Source: Tanypteryx hageni
Lineage: Eukaryota; Arthropoda; Insecta; Odonata; Petaluridae
DNA length: 64,000 nucleotides
Assembly: GCA_028673005.1 (NCBI GenBank)
Contig: CM054115.1
Coordinates: 192,332,370-192,396,369, forward strand
Reading direction: 5' to 3'
Shown here: in pieces, positions 1 through 11,384 of the stretch
How the letters are laid out: the number at the start of each line of letters is the position of its first letter
Numbering within the stretch: position 1 is the first letter of the stretch
Notes under the pieces: model-generated
The model's input: only the letters and a program-made list of their open reading frames with translations
Databases searched by the model: none
Told to the model about the DNA's origin: nothing
Position numbers and translations under genes: made by a program

Positions 1-354
1 TTCTGTTTTAATCACATTTTTTCTCCGATTTAGATGGGAAAAAAATTTCCCCATCTCTTCCTATTAAATTCATATATCTATTTTTCTCCCATTTTCCCCA
101 AAACGACGATCTGGCAAAAAAAATGAGATGTGGAAGTATTTGTTTTTACTTTAAACTGACCATGTTGTTGTCACAAATTAATTAATCCTCTATTTGCATT
201 AATGACTAAACTTGAGGTTGCAATAATATTATATCGGAAAAAGTCTTTAATTTCTTTTAAAATAGATACTGCATAAGAAATATAAAAATTGTGAGATTTT
301 ATATTTAGTTTTCAAATATATATATTTAATTTTTAATTTTAGTAAATTCCACCC
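1..354. other. AT-rich sequence, no feature seen
   Basis: I see no gene or repeat structure. It may hold the unrecognised 5' end of the hAT relic that follows, but no terminal inverted repeat was identified. Confidence 0.5.
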
Positions 355-1595
355 ATGGCTATGAAAGCCGTATATAAGCAGAAATTTCAAATGAATTGGT
401 TGCAGAATCCGCTTCTGAAGGATTGGTTTATTTATCTATCAGTTCCACCAGAGAGCACAAAAAACCTAAACGCAAATATTGCAATTATCTTCTCTCCAGT
501 AAACTCTGATTTGAAAGCGCACGAAATTAAAGCAAAGCATAGGCTTTGAGCTGGTGAACTATCTAATTCTAGACAAGAGACTCTTAATTTCGTTGAATGC
601 ACAGCTACGAATAAATATAAAATTCCTGAAGTCACGATTTCCTTTTTTATAGTCAAACATGGTATCTGTAGATCACTTGGGTATGATCTGTAAAACTGCT
701 TTCAACGATTCCGATGCTGTTAAAAAATAATTTCTCCATAGAGCAAAATGCGCAGGAATTATACATCATATTTTGGAACCACATTTTAAAAATAAATTAT
801 TAGATGACATTGCTGATTCGCCTTACTGTCTGATAATTGACGAATCTATTGACATTAGTGTAAAGAAGTATTTAGGTATAATTATTGTATGTTATAGTAA
901 ATTAGAAAACAAATTAATGTCTACATTCCTCTACTTGGCATATCTTGAAAATGGTACTGAAAATACAATAGTTCTTGAAGGTCTAAATCATTTAAAATTG
1001 AATCTGTGCAATTTGAAGTCGATCGCCATAGATAATGCCAGTGTGATGTTTGGGGTTATTGCAGGCGTATATACAATGATGAAAGAATAACTTCTCAACT
1101 TAGTTTTAATTCGTTGTGTATGCCATTCATGAAAGCTTGCTGTGTCAACTAAGGAAACATTGCCATCTTCGTTAGGGTATCTTGTAAGTGAATCTTATAA
1201 ATGGTTTAGAAGATCTACTTCAAGGCAACTCGAAAGTAAAAAATTATATCAATCACTCATTTACAACAAAGACCCTCTAAAATTAGCTCAGTGCTCTCAG
1301 ACAATGTGTGTTTAAATTGAACGTAACGTCAAGCGTTTCTTGGATCAATGTTTAAAATTAAAATCTCATTTTTGCTTAATATAGAAAAAAGATAATTGTT
1401 ATGTCGCCGACCACCTGTTTTCTTTTTATAGCGTATATATTGTATAATATAGCCAATTTTGAGCTAAGTACAAAGAGTTAACAAAATATTCGAGAGCAAC
1501 ACCGCCGACTATATTAAATTATTAGAAGATCTCTTGTTCCTTTTACAATTTCTACTTAAGAAAATACTACAACAGACGGAGATAATAGGCCCATT
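355..1595 (+). pseudogene. Decayed hAT transposase (ZNF862/DUF4371-like)
   Basis: Relic of a hAT-superfamily DDE transposase, an enzyme that cuts and rejoins transposon ends. The first piece (355-549) resembles the N-terminal zinc-finger region of this family (KQKFQMNWLQNPLLKDW), but the family's CxxC cysteines are missing. The second piece (773-1090) holds the catalytic-core signature LIIDESIDISVKKYLG and IAIDNASVM, which carry two acidic positions typical of hAT enzymes. Downstream, in shifted frames up to about 1595, I can still read family-like blocks, ending in VNKIFESNTADYIKLLEDL. Several frameshifts and stops separate the blocks, and the C-terminal dimerisation domain is not visible. 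No target duplication was found. It is a different lineage from the hAT at 55-61 kb. Confidence 0.8.
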
Positions 1596-2220
1596 AAGTA
1601 GCGGCCTCGCCATGTCTGTAACCGGCCACCGTAGGAGCCACCGTCGCTCCCCTTGGATCCAATTCCGCGGGATGCGTCGTTCCTGGAGGTGGGCGTGTGA
1701 AGGAAGGCAGAAGGGAAGGGGGTAACCAAATCCTATTCTGTCGCCTTGATTCAGTTCACGGACCAGAATTGCATTAGGCGCATATTTTCAGCCACAGTAG
1801 CATGCGTGAACACGCCTCGCCCATCGCCTTGCTTGGTGATGCCCCTCCAGTATCCACGTTTTGCCTCGAATGAAAGCGAGTCCATCGAAACGCAATCTAT
1901 GGATTGACTTTAAATGCGGATGAACGGCCTTTCTGGGATAAAAAGTGATGCTTCTAAATGAACGGATGATTTTATTCGATCTTTCATCCAACGTTTATTA
2001 TCTATTTTTATCTAATAGTCACCTGTGAAAATTGAACGATATGTTCACTTCCTGAAGTATGAGATTATACGTTATCAAAGAAAATTCCGGAAGGGAACAA
2101 AAAAGGTTTTGTAAGATATGAGACTGGAACGTATAATTAAAAGGACAAAACTGATGTTATAAGAGATTCTAATCTGTTATGTATATAAGTTGGGAAATTT
2201 GGAAGGAGGGGAAAAAAACC
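1596..2220. other. Unassigned, partly GC-rich sequence
   Basis: About 1605-1960 is more GC-rich than its surroundings and has short open frames on both strands, but nothing in them is recognisable. It could be a conserved non-coding segment or an old repeat. Confidence 0.35.
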
Positions 2221-2291
2221 TGCTATGACAGGGAAGCGAACACGGGTCTTTCACTTGCCGGGCGGATGTTTTACCACTGAACTATTGTAGC
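2221..2291 (-). pseudogene. tRNA-like sequence (tRNA-derived SINE head or pseudo-tRNA)
   Basis: Read on the minus strand from 2291, this 71-nt sequence has an A-box match (TAGTTCAGTGG) and a B-box-like GTGTTCGCTTCCC at tRNA-like spacing. The acceptor ends pair in five of seven positions (GCTA with TAGC plus one), while the T stem has two mismatches. The layout and length match tRNA-Gly best, with GGC at the anticodon position. The weak stems argue against a working tRNA. A related tRNA-like sequence lies 200 bp away on the other strand. Confidence 0.5.
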
Positions 2292-2384
2292 AAAGTAATC
2301 CTCCCGTTTCGGAAGGGGAATGTTTTCTTTGATTTAGACAGGGCTAGGCAAGTTAGTATCAGTCAGCCCCAACGGATATTCTGA

Positions 2385-2665
2385 AAGAGACACATTCCAG
2401 CTTACGACTGTAGCATTAGGATCATTTGATCCATTAATTTCATCTATGTATAATAAGGCAATCCCGACATTGAGAGGGTAGGGGTTTTCTTTTATGGTAA
2501 AATATCTTCCAGGAAAGTGGAAGACCAGTGTTCTATTCCCGGGGATAGATTTTCCTCCACTGTTTCCAAATTTTGCAACAGTTCAGCTTATTCCATTGGC
2601 ATAAGTATCATATGGTCCATTAGTTACATCTGTTTAATAAGTGTCAAGGAATTAAATGACCAGTT
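2385..2665 (+). repeat. SINE-like repeats: two related bodies and one tRNA-like head
   Basis: The stretches 2385-2470 and 2565-2655 are diverged direct copies. Both run from an AGCTTA-containing start through CCATTA, CATCT and a TAATAAG block. Between them, at about 2470-2548 on the plus strand, is a tRNA-like segment with an ATGGTAAAAT block, a CTTCC/GGAAG anticodon-like stem, and GTGTTCTATTCCC in the B-box position. This arrangement fits two copies of a tRNA-derived SINE. Boundaries and family are uncertain. Confidence 0.4.
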
Positions 2666-2763
2666 TACCCATAGGGTCATGTTTTAAACCACAAATTTAC
2701 TCAGTTCATAGTTGGTAGAGTTTTATGAGAGAAGATTGAAGTGGTGCACATCGCGTGGGCGCG

Positions 2764-2818
2764 CACTCACGCACGCACACATATGCATGCACATAAATAC
2801 ACACACACACACACATAC

Positions 2819-2881
<63 letters not shown>
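2764..2881. repeat. Compound microsatellite (CA)n-(TA)n
   Basis: An irregular CA/CG-rich stretch passes into pure (CA)n at about 2797-2818 and then (TA)n at about 2825-2881. The open frames across it consist only of alternating Tyr-Ile and Cys-Val codons and are artefacts. Confidence 0.95.
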
Positions 2882-2882
<1 letters not shown>

Positions 2883-2911
2883 CAACTTACGGAAAAGGAA
2901 AGGTAAAATGA

Positions 2912-3126
2912 ATATATGGATGTCAACAAGGTGTTGGTATGAGGAAACCCAGTGAGCACTCACCAATCAGACGACTTCAGGTTGGCGAGGCCCCGGGGAT
3001 GTCGAAGCGACACACGTAAAATAACACAAAAACACAGAAACATCACAAACGTAAAGCTTTCGGAACTACTCCTTCTTCAGCTACAGAGAGAGAACTCATC
3101 CCAACACCTTGTTGACATCCATATAT
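2912..3126 (-). mobile_element. Hairpin-forming repeat, possible Penelope-like element terminus
   Basis: Perfect 26-bp inverted repeats at 2912-2937 and 3101-3126 (core GGATGTCAACAAGGTGTTGG) enclose about 163 bp, with TA repeats on both outer sides. On the minus strand the interior carries CTGAAGA, a short stem-loop and then GAAAG (3057-3080). This resembles the CUGANGA...GAAA core of hammerhead ribozymes, which are known in Penelope-like retroelement terminal repeats. The nucleotide immediately after CTGAAGA does not pair, and I could not draw convincing stems I and III. No reverse transcriptase is present, so it would be a solo terminus. Confidence 0.4.
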
Positions 3127-5206
3127 ATATATATTATTATATATATTTTTTTATTTATTTTTTTATAGATGCTAGAGTGGTGTTAGGAGTGTTTGAAAGT
3201 TCCTTTGCAGCTATGGTTATTGTCGCGGGGTTAATTTCAAACGTTCTGCGAATAGATATATACATAGGTTCAATATTCCTATTAGCAGTTAAAACTTACA
3301 ATTCTTCTAAAGGTGCAGAAAACAGAAGTATTATTTTTTCAGTTTCTGTGTCAACAAAACTAATACGGTCTTAGATTTTTCAACTTTATATAAATTCATT
3401 CAGAATAGCCGTCTCAATCAATACATTAAGTGCATATCGATTTTTTCCTGCCTCAATAAATGAGTCACGTGATGGAGAGACTTTTTCATTAGAATTTCGG
3501 TCATGTAAATAATTATAGTATATGTCGTAATTATTTCTCATCCCTTAGTCATGTTTATTTGAATACTGACGTAAAATTCTCCTCAATTCTAAGAAATTTT
3601 CTATCGTAGTCATAATAGGGCATCTGTTGTTCTATAATTCGGATTTTATATGAATGTTTTCCTTTGAGTTTCAGGTGAAAGGAAGTTCACAATTTTTGGG
3701 ACACTTCTTTAAATGACGTAACGAAAAATCCTCGTCAGGGTCTTATTATGGGATACTTTCCCCGTGCTTCTTATTTTTCCATTTTTCAGATTAAGCGAGG
3801 ATGTTTTACCGTAATATCATTCCCCACGTCCTCGCGAATTACAAATTACGAAAATTTATGAGTTGCATCAGCGAAGTGTGGAAATCGGAACGAAGGGCCG
3901 CGAAAAGTCTTTTGAGGCGTGTGAAAGAGTGAGAGTAATGCGTCCACCGAAAGAGAAAATGAAAGAAGATATTCGGGGGGGCAAACAACCTCAAGCGTGC
4001 GTGGAGAAGGTCGGAGGTTACGCAAGTGGTATGCGCGGTGCTCGTTTCTGCCGCTCGCTAATTAGCGAAGAAGGGCGTTCCATTGAAGAAAGTTTCACAA
4101 ATAGAGAAAGGCCTGGGATGAGCAGAGAGAGAGAGAAACTATCTGCAAAAGGCCCACGCAAATAGCGACACACTAACTGGATTTAGGGGATTTTTGAAAT
4201 ATTTATAGTTACATCAAAATCGCAGGAAAGTGGAAATCAAAAATGGCTTCGCATTTATTGGAAATATTAATCGCAGAGACGGTTCATTAATGAAAAATTG
4301 ATGCCAATTAAATGGCAAGAGTGCTTAGGAACAGTAGAATGCGCGATACCTATAATGTTTTTTCTAGTTTGTATAATAATTATCATCATATAAAGTTGGC
4401 TATCAAATAGACTACAGATTAGGAAATGTGCTTTTTGTTTTGTCACCATTAGGTACCATGAGGAAAGATTTTCCATAGATATGATATATTTTTCTCACAT
4501 AGGATATCAAGGCTATATAATCCTAAGTTTAGAGAAAGAAATTTTTGTCGAAATATCAGAAATACTACGCAAATTATTTATTGATGGTAGATAAATGGAC
4601 ACAGATTGGCTTGATCGCTGAGAATTAAGACTGAGGGAAATTATTAGGAAGATTCTATAGATTTAACAGAGTTTTTAATCAAGTCTCCACGAAAAGATCA
4701 GCCGGCTATCATAATCTTTTAATGTCTAATGTGGCCATATTATATAAATAATGTTTTAGCGGTAAGGTTACCTCAAATGTACGCGTGTACTTATTAGACT
4801 ATATAGAACCTGAGTCCAACAATAGTTGTTGCTATGTCAACGCTTTCGTAATGAGTGATAAAAACTGCAAAGTCGACAGTATCTACGTGAGATTCTAAGA
4901 AATTCAATCGACAAGCAACATTCTACGATAACAATTAGAATTTTCATTTCTTTCCCCAGAGAACAGTATAAAACTCTCTCCGATATTACAATTGAAAGAT
5001 ATTTTAATGTGCAAGAGAAAATTGTCCTGCACGATGGATTTCAGATTTCCTATGTAAATAAAATGGGAAGGATAAGGCGGGAATCTAACTTGGAACTTCT
5101 ATCTTCGCAACAAAAACAATCCTTGGAAGCTCGGCCCATGTAGCAAGAGATTCACACCAAGTTTCGTGAAAATTGGTATATTAGTTTAAAAGTTAATAAG
5201 GGGACG
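3127..5206. other. No recognisable gene
   Basis: AT-rich sequence with a purine- and GC-richer island at about 3850-4170. The island holds an uninterrupted 100-codon frame (3863-4165) with no recognisable domain and a perfect 14-bp palindrome, TCGCTAATTAGCGA, at 4055-4068. Around 3168-3374 an open frame follows a T-rich tract ending in TATAG, but no convincing donor was found. Confidence 0.4.
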
Positions 5207-5255
5207 GATCGACAGACAAACAAACGGACAGACAGACGAACAGACAGTCACAACG
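5207..5255. repeat. Imperfect (GACAGACA)n tandem repeat
   Basis: A run of degenerate GACAGACA/GACAGACG units follows a CCAAGTTTCGTGAAAATTGG motif. Sequences of this kind often mark the 3' part of an interspersed repeat in insects, but I cannot name the family. Confidence 0.5.
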
Positions 5256-8200
5256 ACAGAAAATAAGCCAATTTCCATTCTGTAAAGTAGACTTAAAATA
5301 GTTCCTCCTGGCTAAACGCATTACAATTAACAAAGCGAAAATAAAGAAATCAATGATGGGTTTTATTGTTATTATTAATTTGTTTAGGGAATTCTAGAAT
5401 TTTTATTTCCTCACTGATTCAAATTGAATCATGGATTTAATGAAAACATTGACTCTGCACAAAGAAAAGGAGTTTCAATACAGTTTCAGTTTTCATTGTG
5501 TTAATTTTTCGGCGTCTTCATGGAAGGACGTATTTAGCGAAAGAACTCTCAACTAGGAGATCATATCCTTTAGATTGTCTTTGATCCATTTTTTAACGGA
5601 GAATATTACAATACGAAATATCATTTATGAGTGTATGAGGAAAATTATTTAAACTTGCTAGGGAACGGAAAGTGATCAGTTTTATGCAAATTAAGGCGTT
5701 AATATTTGCGCTATTTGTTCATTTTTATGACTGCACTATGTCAGTGCTTATTACAGTCACAAATATACATATTAATGCTTTATAAACTTCAGAAAAAATA
5801 ATTTTATCAATATTTGTAAAGAAAAATGTCATGTTTTTTACTTGAGGGGAGCGCAATTTTTATATTCATCAGTTAAAAACTAATTATTTGTTCCAGCTTA
5901 CGGATTGAGAAAATTAAATAAGAAATAGTTGAATAATTTTACGGTCAAGTCATCAATGCACTCATTGCCAAAAATCTTATGGTAAGCTATATACAATAGT
6001 TTTATTACGCGCCATAATCTTACAGTTATCATTGTGATTTTATTTATTTAAGTTGTTGGTGTTGAGTGAGTGAACAATAATTTTAATTTTCCAAATATTT
6101 ATTAGAACTCGATCCGAGTTTGCATACAAACCCACCGAAGTCTGGTTGCCCAACTGATTATACTGAGGAAAAAATCAAATACTATTAGTTGTGTCTCCAT
6201 TCAATCTAATATAAATCTATTTTAGTTTTTACATCATTTATATTTTTGCTAGCGGGCTTAAACTATAAGAAACTGCAGATATTGCTTCGTGTTATATCTT
6301 AAGTTATCTTACCTTTGCTCAAATAAAATTGGAAACCAATAAGAGCCTTTTCAAAATAACCATTTTAGTAAGCTAAAATAATGCATGTGGTTCCAAAAAT
6401 AATGTAACACTTTCAATTCGTGAATTTTACCATATTGCATATTACTGATGACTGTTTGTCTGCAAATATGATTGCTTATTTTTTACCATTTTTATAACAT
6501 AAGTTTTTAGACAAGGCAGTCATAAAATATCGGTATTATAAGACAATAATTACTTATTTTAATTCATTTTTAATTTCAAATACCTTCGTGATTTACATAT
6601 CAAGAGAACATTTTCGTCCTGGAATTTTTTATAATAATGAAAGCGCTTTCAAAGTAACAAGGAGAAATCAGTTATAAATTTGAAACCTTCTTTACGTTAG
6701 TGCAAAAGTTCGAATAAACAGGATACATTTACGATAAAAGAGGATCAGGACGGAAGTATTTGTTAGCAGTTGGTAAAGAAGAGTTTCAGCATGTCATGAT
6801 TAATCGACTTGAACAAGACGGTACTCGCAGAATTTCTAGTCAATTAAGCGCTGGCGATAATCATAATATAAATTTTACCCACTAACTTCATTAAAATTGG
6901 AATTAAAACAGTACATTATTTTGGGAGGATATTTTATATTGATTTATATCAATATAAAGGCATACGAAATATTTAAAATGTCCTAAACACGAAAGTGGCT
7001 TTACTGATTTCTTAGTTGTTAATTTATTATCCTTTAGTTTTATTTTCAATGTAAATTTTTTCCATCATTTAAATAAAAAGTAGTTTCATTTCAGTATCAT
7101 TTGCTTGGACAGCCATTTCTAAAAACTCTTCCTATGTTTGGCTTTTTAAGGCTAAAACTATTTAAAAGCCATATTTTTACGCACGAGACTTCAGAACGCC
7201 ATCTACGATGGAAAACATTTCCCTGCAGGCCAAAAATATTTTCATAATTTTTATGCGCCTATGCAACAAACTTAAACACGGTACGCGCTCTGGTCAATTA
7301 CAAAATTCAACTGAGGGTGTAAATATCAGATTTTACTTTTGTTTTATTTTTATTTACTTTTTTCTGAAGTGTATCGGTGTGCGAACCTCATTATATTAAT
7401 CAGAGAAATTATTTTGCCAAAAATCTCTTCGCAAATCAATTTGTTTATGCCGCCATATTTCTACCCCCGTCAGTTGCCATACATGGCTACTCCATTTGAC
7501 TTACATGAATGGTATCAAGTGGACCATTAAAAATTCTCCTATGAACTTATAAGAGCATCCAACCAAAATGCGATTTCAAAAGGTGAATAAATTCCATTAA
7601 TATGTGCAACAGAAAAGCGTTAGTGACATTTTGATACCCCTCAATGGGAATTACATTTTCTTCCATTATTCAGCGCAATGACTGGTCGAAATATGCTTGG
7701 GAAGTGACATACAAGTAGATCTAATCGGAATGTACCTGAATACAACAAGCGTAACCAACAGCAGATGTTCTAAGTCTCCTATAACAGAGAAGCAGTTGAA
7801 TGACGCCGATGCAAATTTAAACATCACGCTTGATGTTCATTTGATGAGAAACATCAATGAAGCCAACCGAATGTGGAGGATAATGTATTTTTTAGTAAAT
7901 GGCTTAAGAGCCTCAGTTAATTAAGGCTCCTATGAATCGGTCAGTGAGTCCTGGTTTGTTATGCGATTGGTGTTTTATTCGAGCTATGAGTGTATAGAGA
8001 TGTTTTCACAGAGGGCGCCTCCACTAATTAGGTTAGATCACACTGTTAACGCCATAAAATTCCTCTGCCATTCAAATTATAGTGACAGATTGAATTCCAC
8101 TTAGTTGACCTTCGAAACGGTCGGTGGAAAAAATGCAACGAAGCGACGTTAATATAATTTTTTGCTTCCTTTTTCATTTTGAAGGATGTTTTCCGATTCG

Positions 8201-8479
8201 AATTTTTTATTCTTGCCCTTCATAAGAAAGGCATGAAAATAATATCATGGCATTATAGAATTGAATCTTAAAATTAGATTAGTTAAAGTTATAATACTAT
8301 CTCAGGAGATGGCAGTTCTATAGCTTATCAAATTATGTTTATTGGCGTGGAAATTGAAATCCCAAGTGAATTATTTAGGAAATTGTTTACAATGATTTAA
8401 TAATTATAATTTACTAACACAAACAGATTTCTCTAAATTACATGTGTTATAATAGATATACAACAATCTAACACCACCA
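5256..8479. other. No recognisable gene or repeat
   Basis: AT-rich throughout. The longest open frames (63-75 codons, for example 7697-7924) show no domain, codon bias or splice context that would support coding. Confidence 0.5.
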
Positions 8480-8525
8480 TGCCCTCGGCAGGATTCGAAA
8501 CACGCGACCCTGGCATTGAGTGTTA
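8480..8525 (-). pseudogene. 3' part of a tRNA-like sequence, split by a transposon
   Basis: On the minus strand this piece has a B-box match (GTTTCGAATCC) followed by the 3' acceptor strand CCGAGGGC. Its 5' part is at 10696-10723, beyond the Harbinger element. Counting the TTA duplication once, the two parts make exactly 73 nt. The acceptor ends GCCTTGG and CCGAGGGC pair in six of seven positions. It is either a tRNA pseudogene or the head of a tRNA-derived SINE. Confidence 0.55.
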
Positions 8526-10692
8526 AGCCTGTTACACACTATAATTTTTCCCATCATTTTTCTTGTACAAGAAACCTGATGAAAAAGCTGTCATTCTTAA
8601 ATGAAGGTGCGCTTTAAACAAGTTGTGCGCATGTGCACGAATGGCTTCAATGAAAAATGATACAAAAATGATGGAATAGAGCCCGTCCTATTTTTCGTCT
8701 TTAAAAGTTACAAGAATTCATAAACTGCCTTACAAAATTCAGGAATGACAACACTAATTGTGTTTGTAGAGATTCTATAAGGGAACCGCAAACTATAAAA
8801 AGCCTCCCCGTACCGATTGTACGTATATTAGCTAATGATACAAAAAATTCAAATTATTTACCTAATTTCTGTGGATATACACTCCTGTAGATTTTTGCGG
8901 ACTAATTTTATTTTTTACTAGAACCAAAAGTTTATCAAATGTTGATGAATCCATCCGTAGGTAGTTGTTATAACTTTCAATGTCTTCTTCGCGCAATTCA
9001 TAGTGAACCAAGTCATGACCGCTGTGACTTTCATCACGACGAAGAATCCATGGCTTTTTCCATCATCTTTGATTTTTCCATCTTTTATTTTTAGCTGTTC
9101 TTCTTTGAGTCATCTTAGCAATAATTAAGGCGCCTGCAGCTACTGAATTTTCATATTACAACGCCTGATAGTACCAATACTCGCTGCTCGCGATAATAAA
9201 AATGCAACCTTCACCGGGTTATAAATTTATGAGCTAACAAGGAAACCTTACGACATGTTCGTCGTCGATTTGGTTGAAACTTTGTGAGCATGAGCACTCT
9301 CTTAGTGATGGAAAATGCCAAGCATGAAAATTCCCAAGCATTTGTGAGATATTCGCGATGAAATTTAGCGAGCGTTCTAGCGTTCGAATATATTCCATAC
9401 TATGAGGACGTGTATCAAGGTCGGCCGGTGGCCTAGGTGGATATATTCTAGAAGTTTATAGATTGGCGTGCCAATTTTACACCAGCAATTGTTATATTTT
9501 TTTCAATTTTGATTATTTGAAAATTTTCTAACATCGATATTTGGGTTTTACAATTTGCTGAAAGTTTATTTGATTTATAATTACATATTCATTAAATATG
9601 CAGAGTGAGATAATTTTTATCACAAAGTTAAAATAGAATTTAATTTGAATCACTAAAAATATGTAAGGTAATAACTGCTCATAGTACGATTATTAAACAC
9701 ATTCAACATTTTACTGTAACAAGAAACTAATGTTTCATCCTAAATTATTACTGTGTAGATTTACTATGCTGCAGATGCTGAAGTTCCTATTCGTTGATTC
9801 ATCACCAATTTAAGGGCGCCAGTATTTCGTGATATGATCAGGTACGCGTGGTTTGCTTCGAAACTGACAAACTATAGGAGAGTTTTCAAAATTGTTAATG
9901 TGTTTTTCAGCAAACTCTGTTAAAAATTACTGCGCCTGTCAATCGGTGAGCTAAATAACGTGTGAGTGGTGTAAGCTAGATCTTTGCTTTTCATGTTTCT
10001 GTAACTACCATCCGAAACATTGTACGTCTTCAAATAATATCAATAAATAAATGTGTACAATAATACTTTGCGATGAAGCATTAGTTTCTCATGAAAACAA
10101 AGTGTTGAATATGTGTAATAAACGAGCCATGAATAGTTATTACATTTTAATTTTAGTTGGTGATTCAAATAAAATTCGTTTTCAGCATTCTAAGAAAAAG
10201 TTTTTCGCTTTGCATAATAAGTGAAAATGTAATTTTAAATCAAATAAACTCCAGAAAATTGTAAAACTCAAAAAAAGGAAACAGAAAATATTCAAATAAT
10301 ATAAATTGAAAAAAAGAAATTTCAAGTGCTGGGATAGCTTCAGAAAATGAGGTTTTAGCCACCTAGGCCACCGTTTGACCTTGACGATCAATCACATAGT
10401 GTGGTATATGTTAGAACGCTCGCTAAATTTCATCGCGAATATATCACGATTGTTTGAGAATTTTCTTTATTTGGCATTTTTTCATGACAACTACATTCTC
10501 ACAAAGTTTCAACGAAATCGACGAGAACATTTCGTAAGGTCCCCTTGTAAGAGAAAAATGATAAGTGTGTACGCGTGCCAAAATTGGAATCATTTTTGTT
10601 GTAATTTTTCTTTGAGGAAAAAAATAATACTGTCCCATCGTTCTTCAATGATATTTTTAAATGATGGGAAAAATGATAGTGTGTAACTGGCT
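8526..10692 (-). mobile_element. PIF/Harbinger element, internally deleted, TTA target duplication
   Basis: Terminal inverted repeats of about 34 bp (8526-8559 and 10659-10692, beginning AGCCTGTTACACACTAT on the left and AGCCAGTTACACACTAT on the right) are flanked by TTA at 8523-8525 and 10693-10695. A 3-bp TWA duplication is the mark of PIF/Harbinger transposons. A transposase N-terminal fragment at 8862-9150 (minus) supports the assignment. A second, subterminal inverted pair lies at about 9236-9475 and 10353-10546, sharing AACTTTGTGAG, GAACGCTCGCTAAATTTC-like and GGTGGCCTAGGTGG blocks. The middle (9480-10350) is AT-rich and lacks the catalytic domain, so this copy is non-autonomous. Confidence 0.85.
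8862..9150 (-). pseudogene. Harbinger (HARBI1-like) transposase, N-terminal fragment
   Basis: The minus-strand reading, taken from an ATG at 9111-9113, contains KKPWILRRDESHSG, then LREEDIESYNNYLRMDSSTF, then DKLLVLVKNKI. This matches the known start of Harbinger transposases, where a WxRPW-like block is followed by a region ending in a FxxLLxLV segment. There is one internal TGA just before the block and a stop at 8862-8864. The catalytic DDE domain and the companion Myb-like gene are absent. It lies inside the element defined by the TTA-flanked inverted repeats and runs antisense to the window. Confidence 0.75.
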
Positions 10693-10723
10693 TTAGACAC
10701 GCTAACTACCCTTCTGCCAAGGC
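10693..10723 (-). pseudogene. 5' part of the split tRNA-like sequence (with TTA duplication)
   Basis: Minus-strand sequence starting GCCTTGG at 10723 and continuing through GTAGTTAGCG, an A-box-like stretch. It joins the 3' part at 8480-8525 once the Harbinger element and one TTA are removed. Confidence 0.5.
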
Positions 10724-11384
10724 ACAAATCTGATCACAAAATCAGCATCCACACTATTGATAACCTATGGATTATTTACTTTTGCGGAATGTTACATAAT
10801 ATGATTTCTTCGTGCGATTGAGCAGTTAAATTAGTAGCGTTGTAGCTGGCCTCTTTTGCTCCGCCTGAAACTTGAACTCTCGTTTTCATGAAAGCGCATT
10901 GCTTAAAGTCGTGTTTCTGTTACCGTTTGATATATGAAGGGTGTTTAGTAGGATGCATTAATATGCTCAATATGCTTAAAAGCTTCGATTGACAGTTTTC
11001 TCTATAAAATAGAGAGGTTTTGGTGACGAGGCCTCTCCAAACGACGATAAACCATAGGCCGAAAATTATTCTTTTTATTGCATAATCAAAACCTTTGCCT
11101 TTTTTCTTGTAGATCCATCTCTTTCAGTACTCAGTCATGCAAATTTAGTTGCGGATGAGCTATTTATAATCAAGAATTTGTCCATAACCGCAACCTTAAG
11201 ATCAAAACCAATTTAAAAATCTTCCATCTTGGAGACAGGAATATTATCTAATGAGAAAATAATTGAAATGCAATTTACACGTAAATGCTGTTTTAAGCGG
11301 TAAAGACAATTAATTCGTAAAGACTCAGTGTTAATTTAAGCTTAGATATAAAAAAAATTAATTTATGCAAACAAAAATTATAAC
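10724..11384. other. No recognisable gene
   Basis: AT-rich unassigned sequence. The part nearest 11384 may already belong to the 3' flank of the piggyBac copy that follows. Confidence 0.4.

Noticed and set aside
2221..2291. Functional tRNA gene
   Set aside because: Two acceptor mismatches and two T-stem mismatches; more likely a SINE head or pseudogene.
2706..2966. Tyr-Ile repeat frames of 78-86 codons
   Set aside because: Translation of the (TA)n and (CA)n microsatellite.
3863..4165. 100-codon open frame as a gene
   Set aside because: Charged, low-information peptide without domain or splice signals; kept only as an unexplained GC-richer island.
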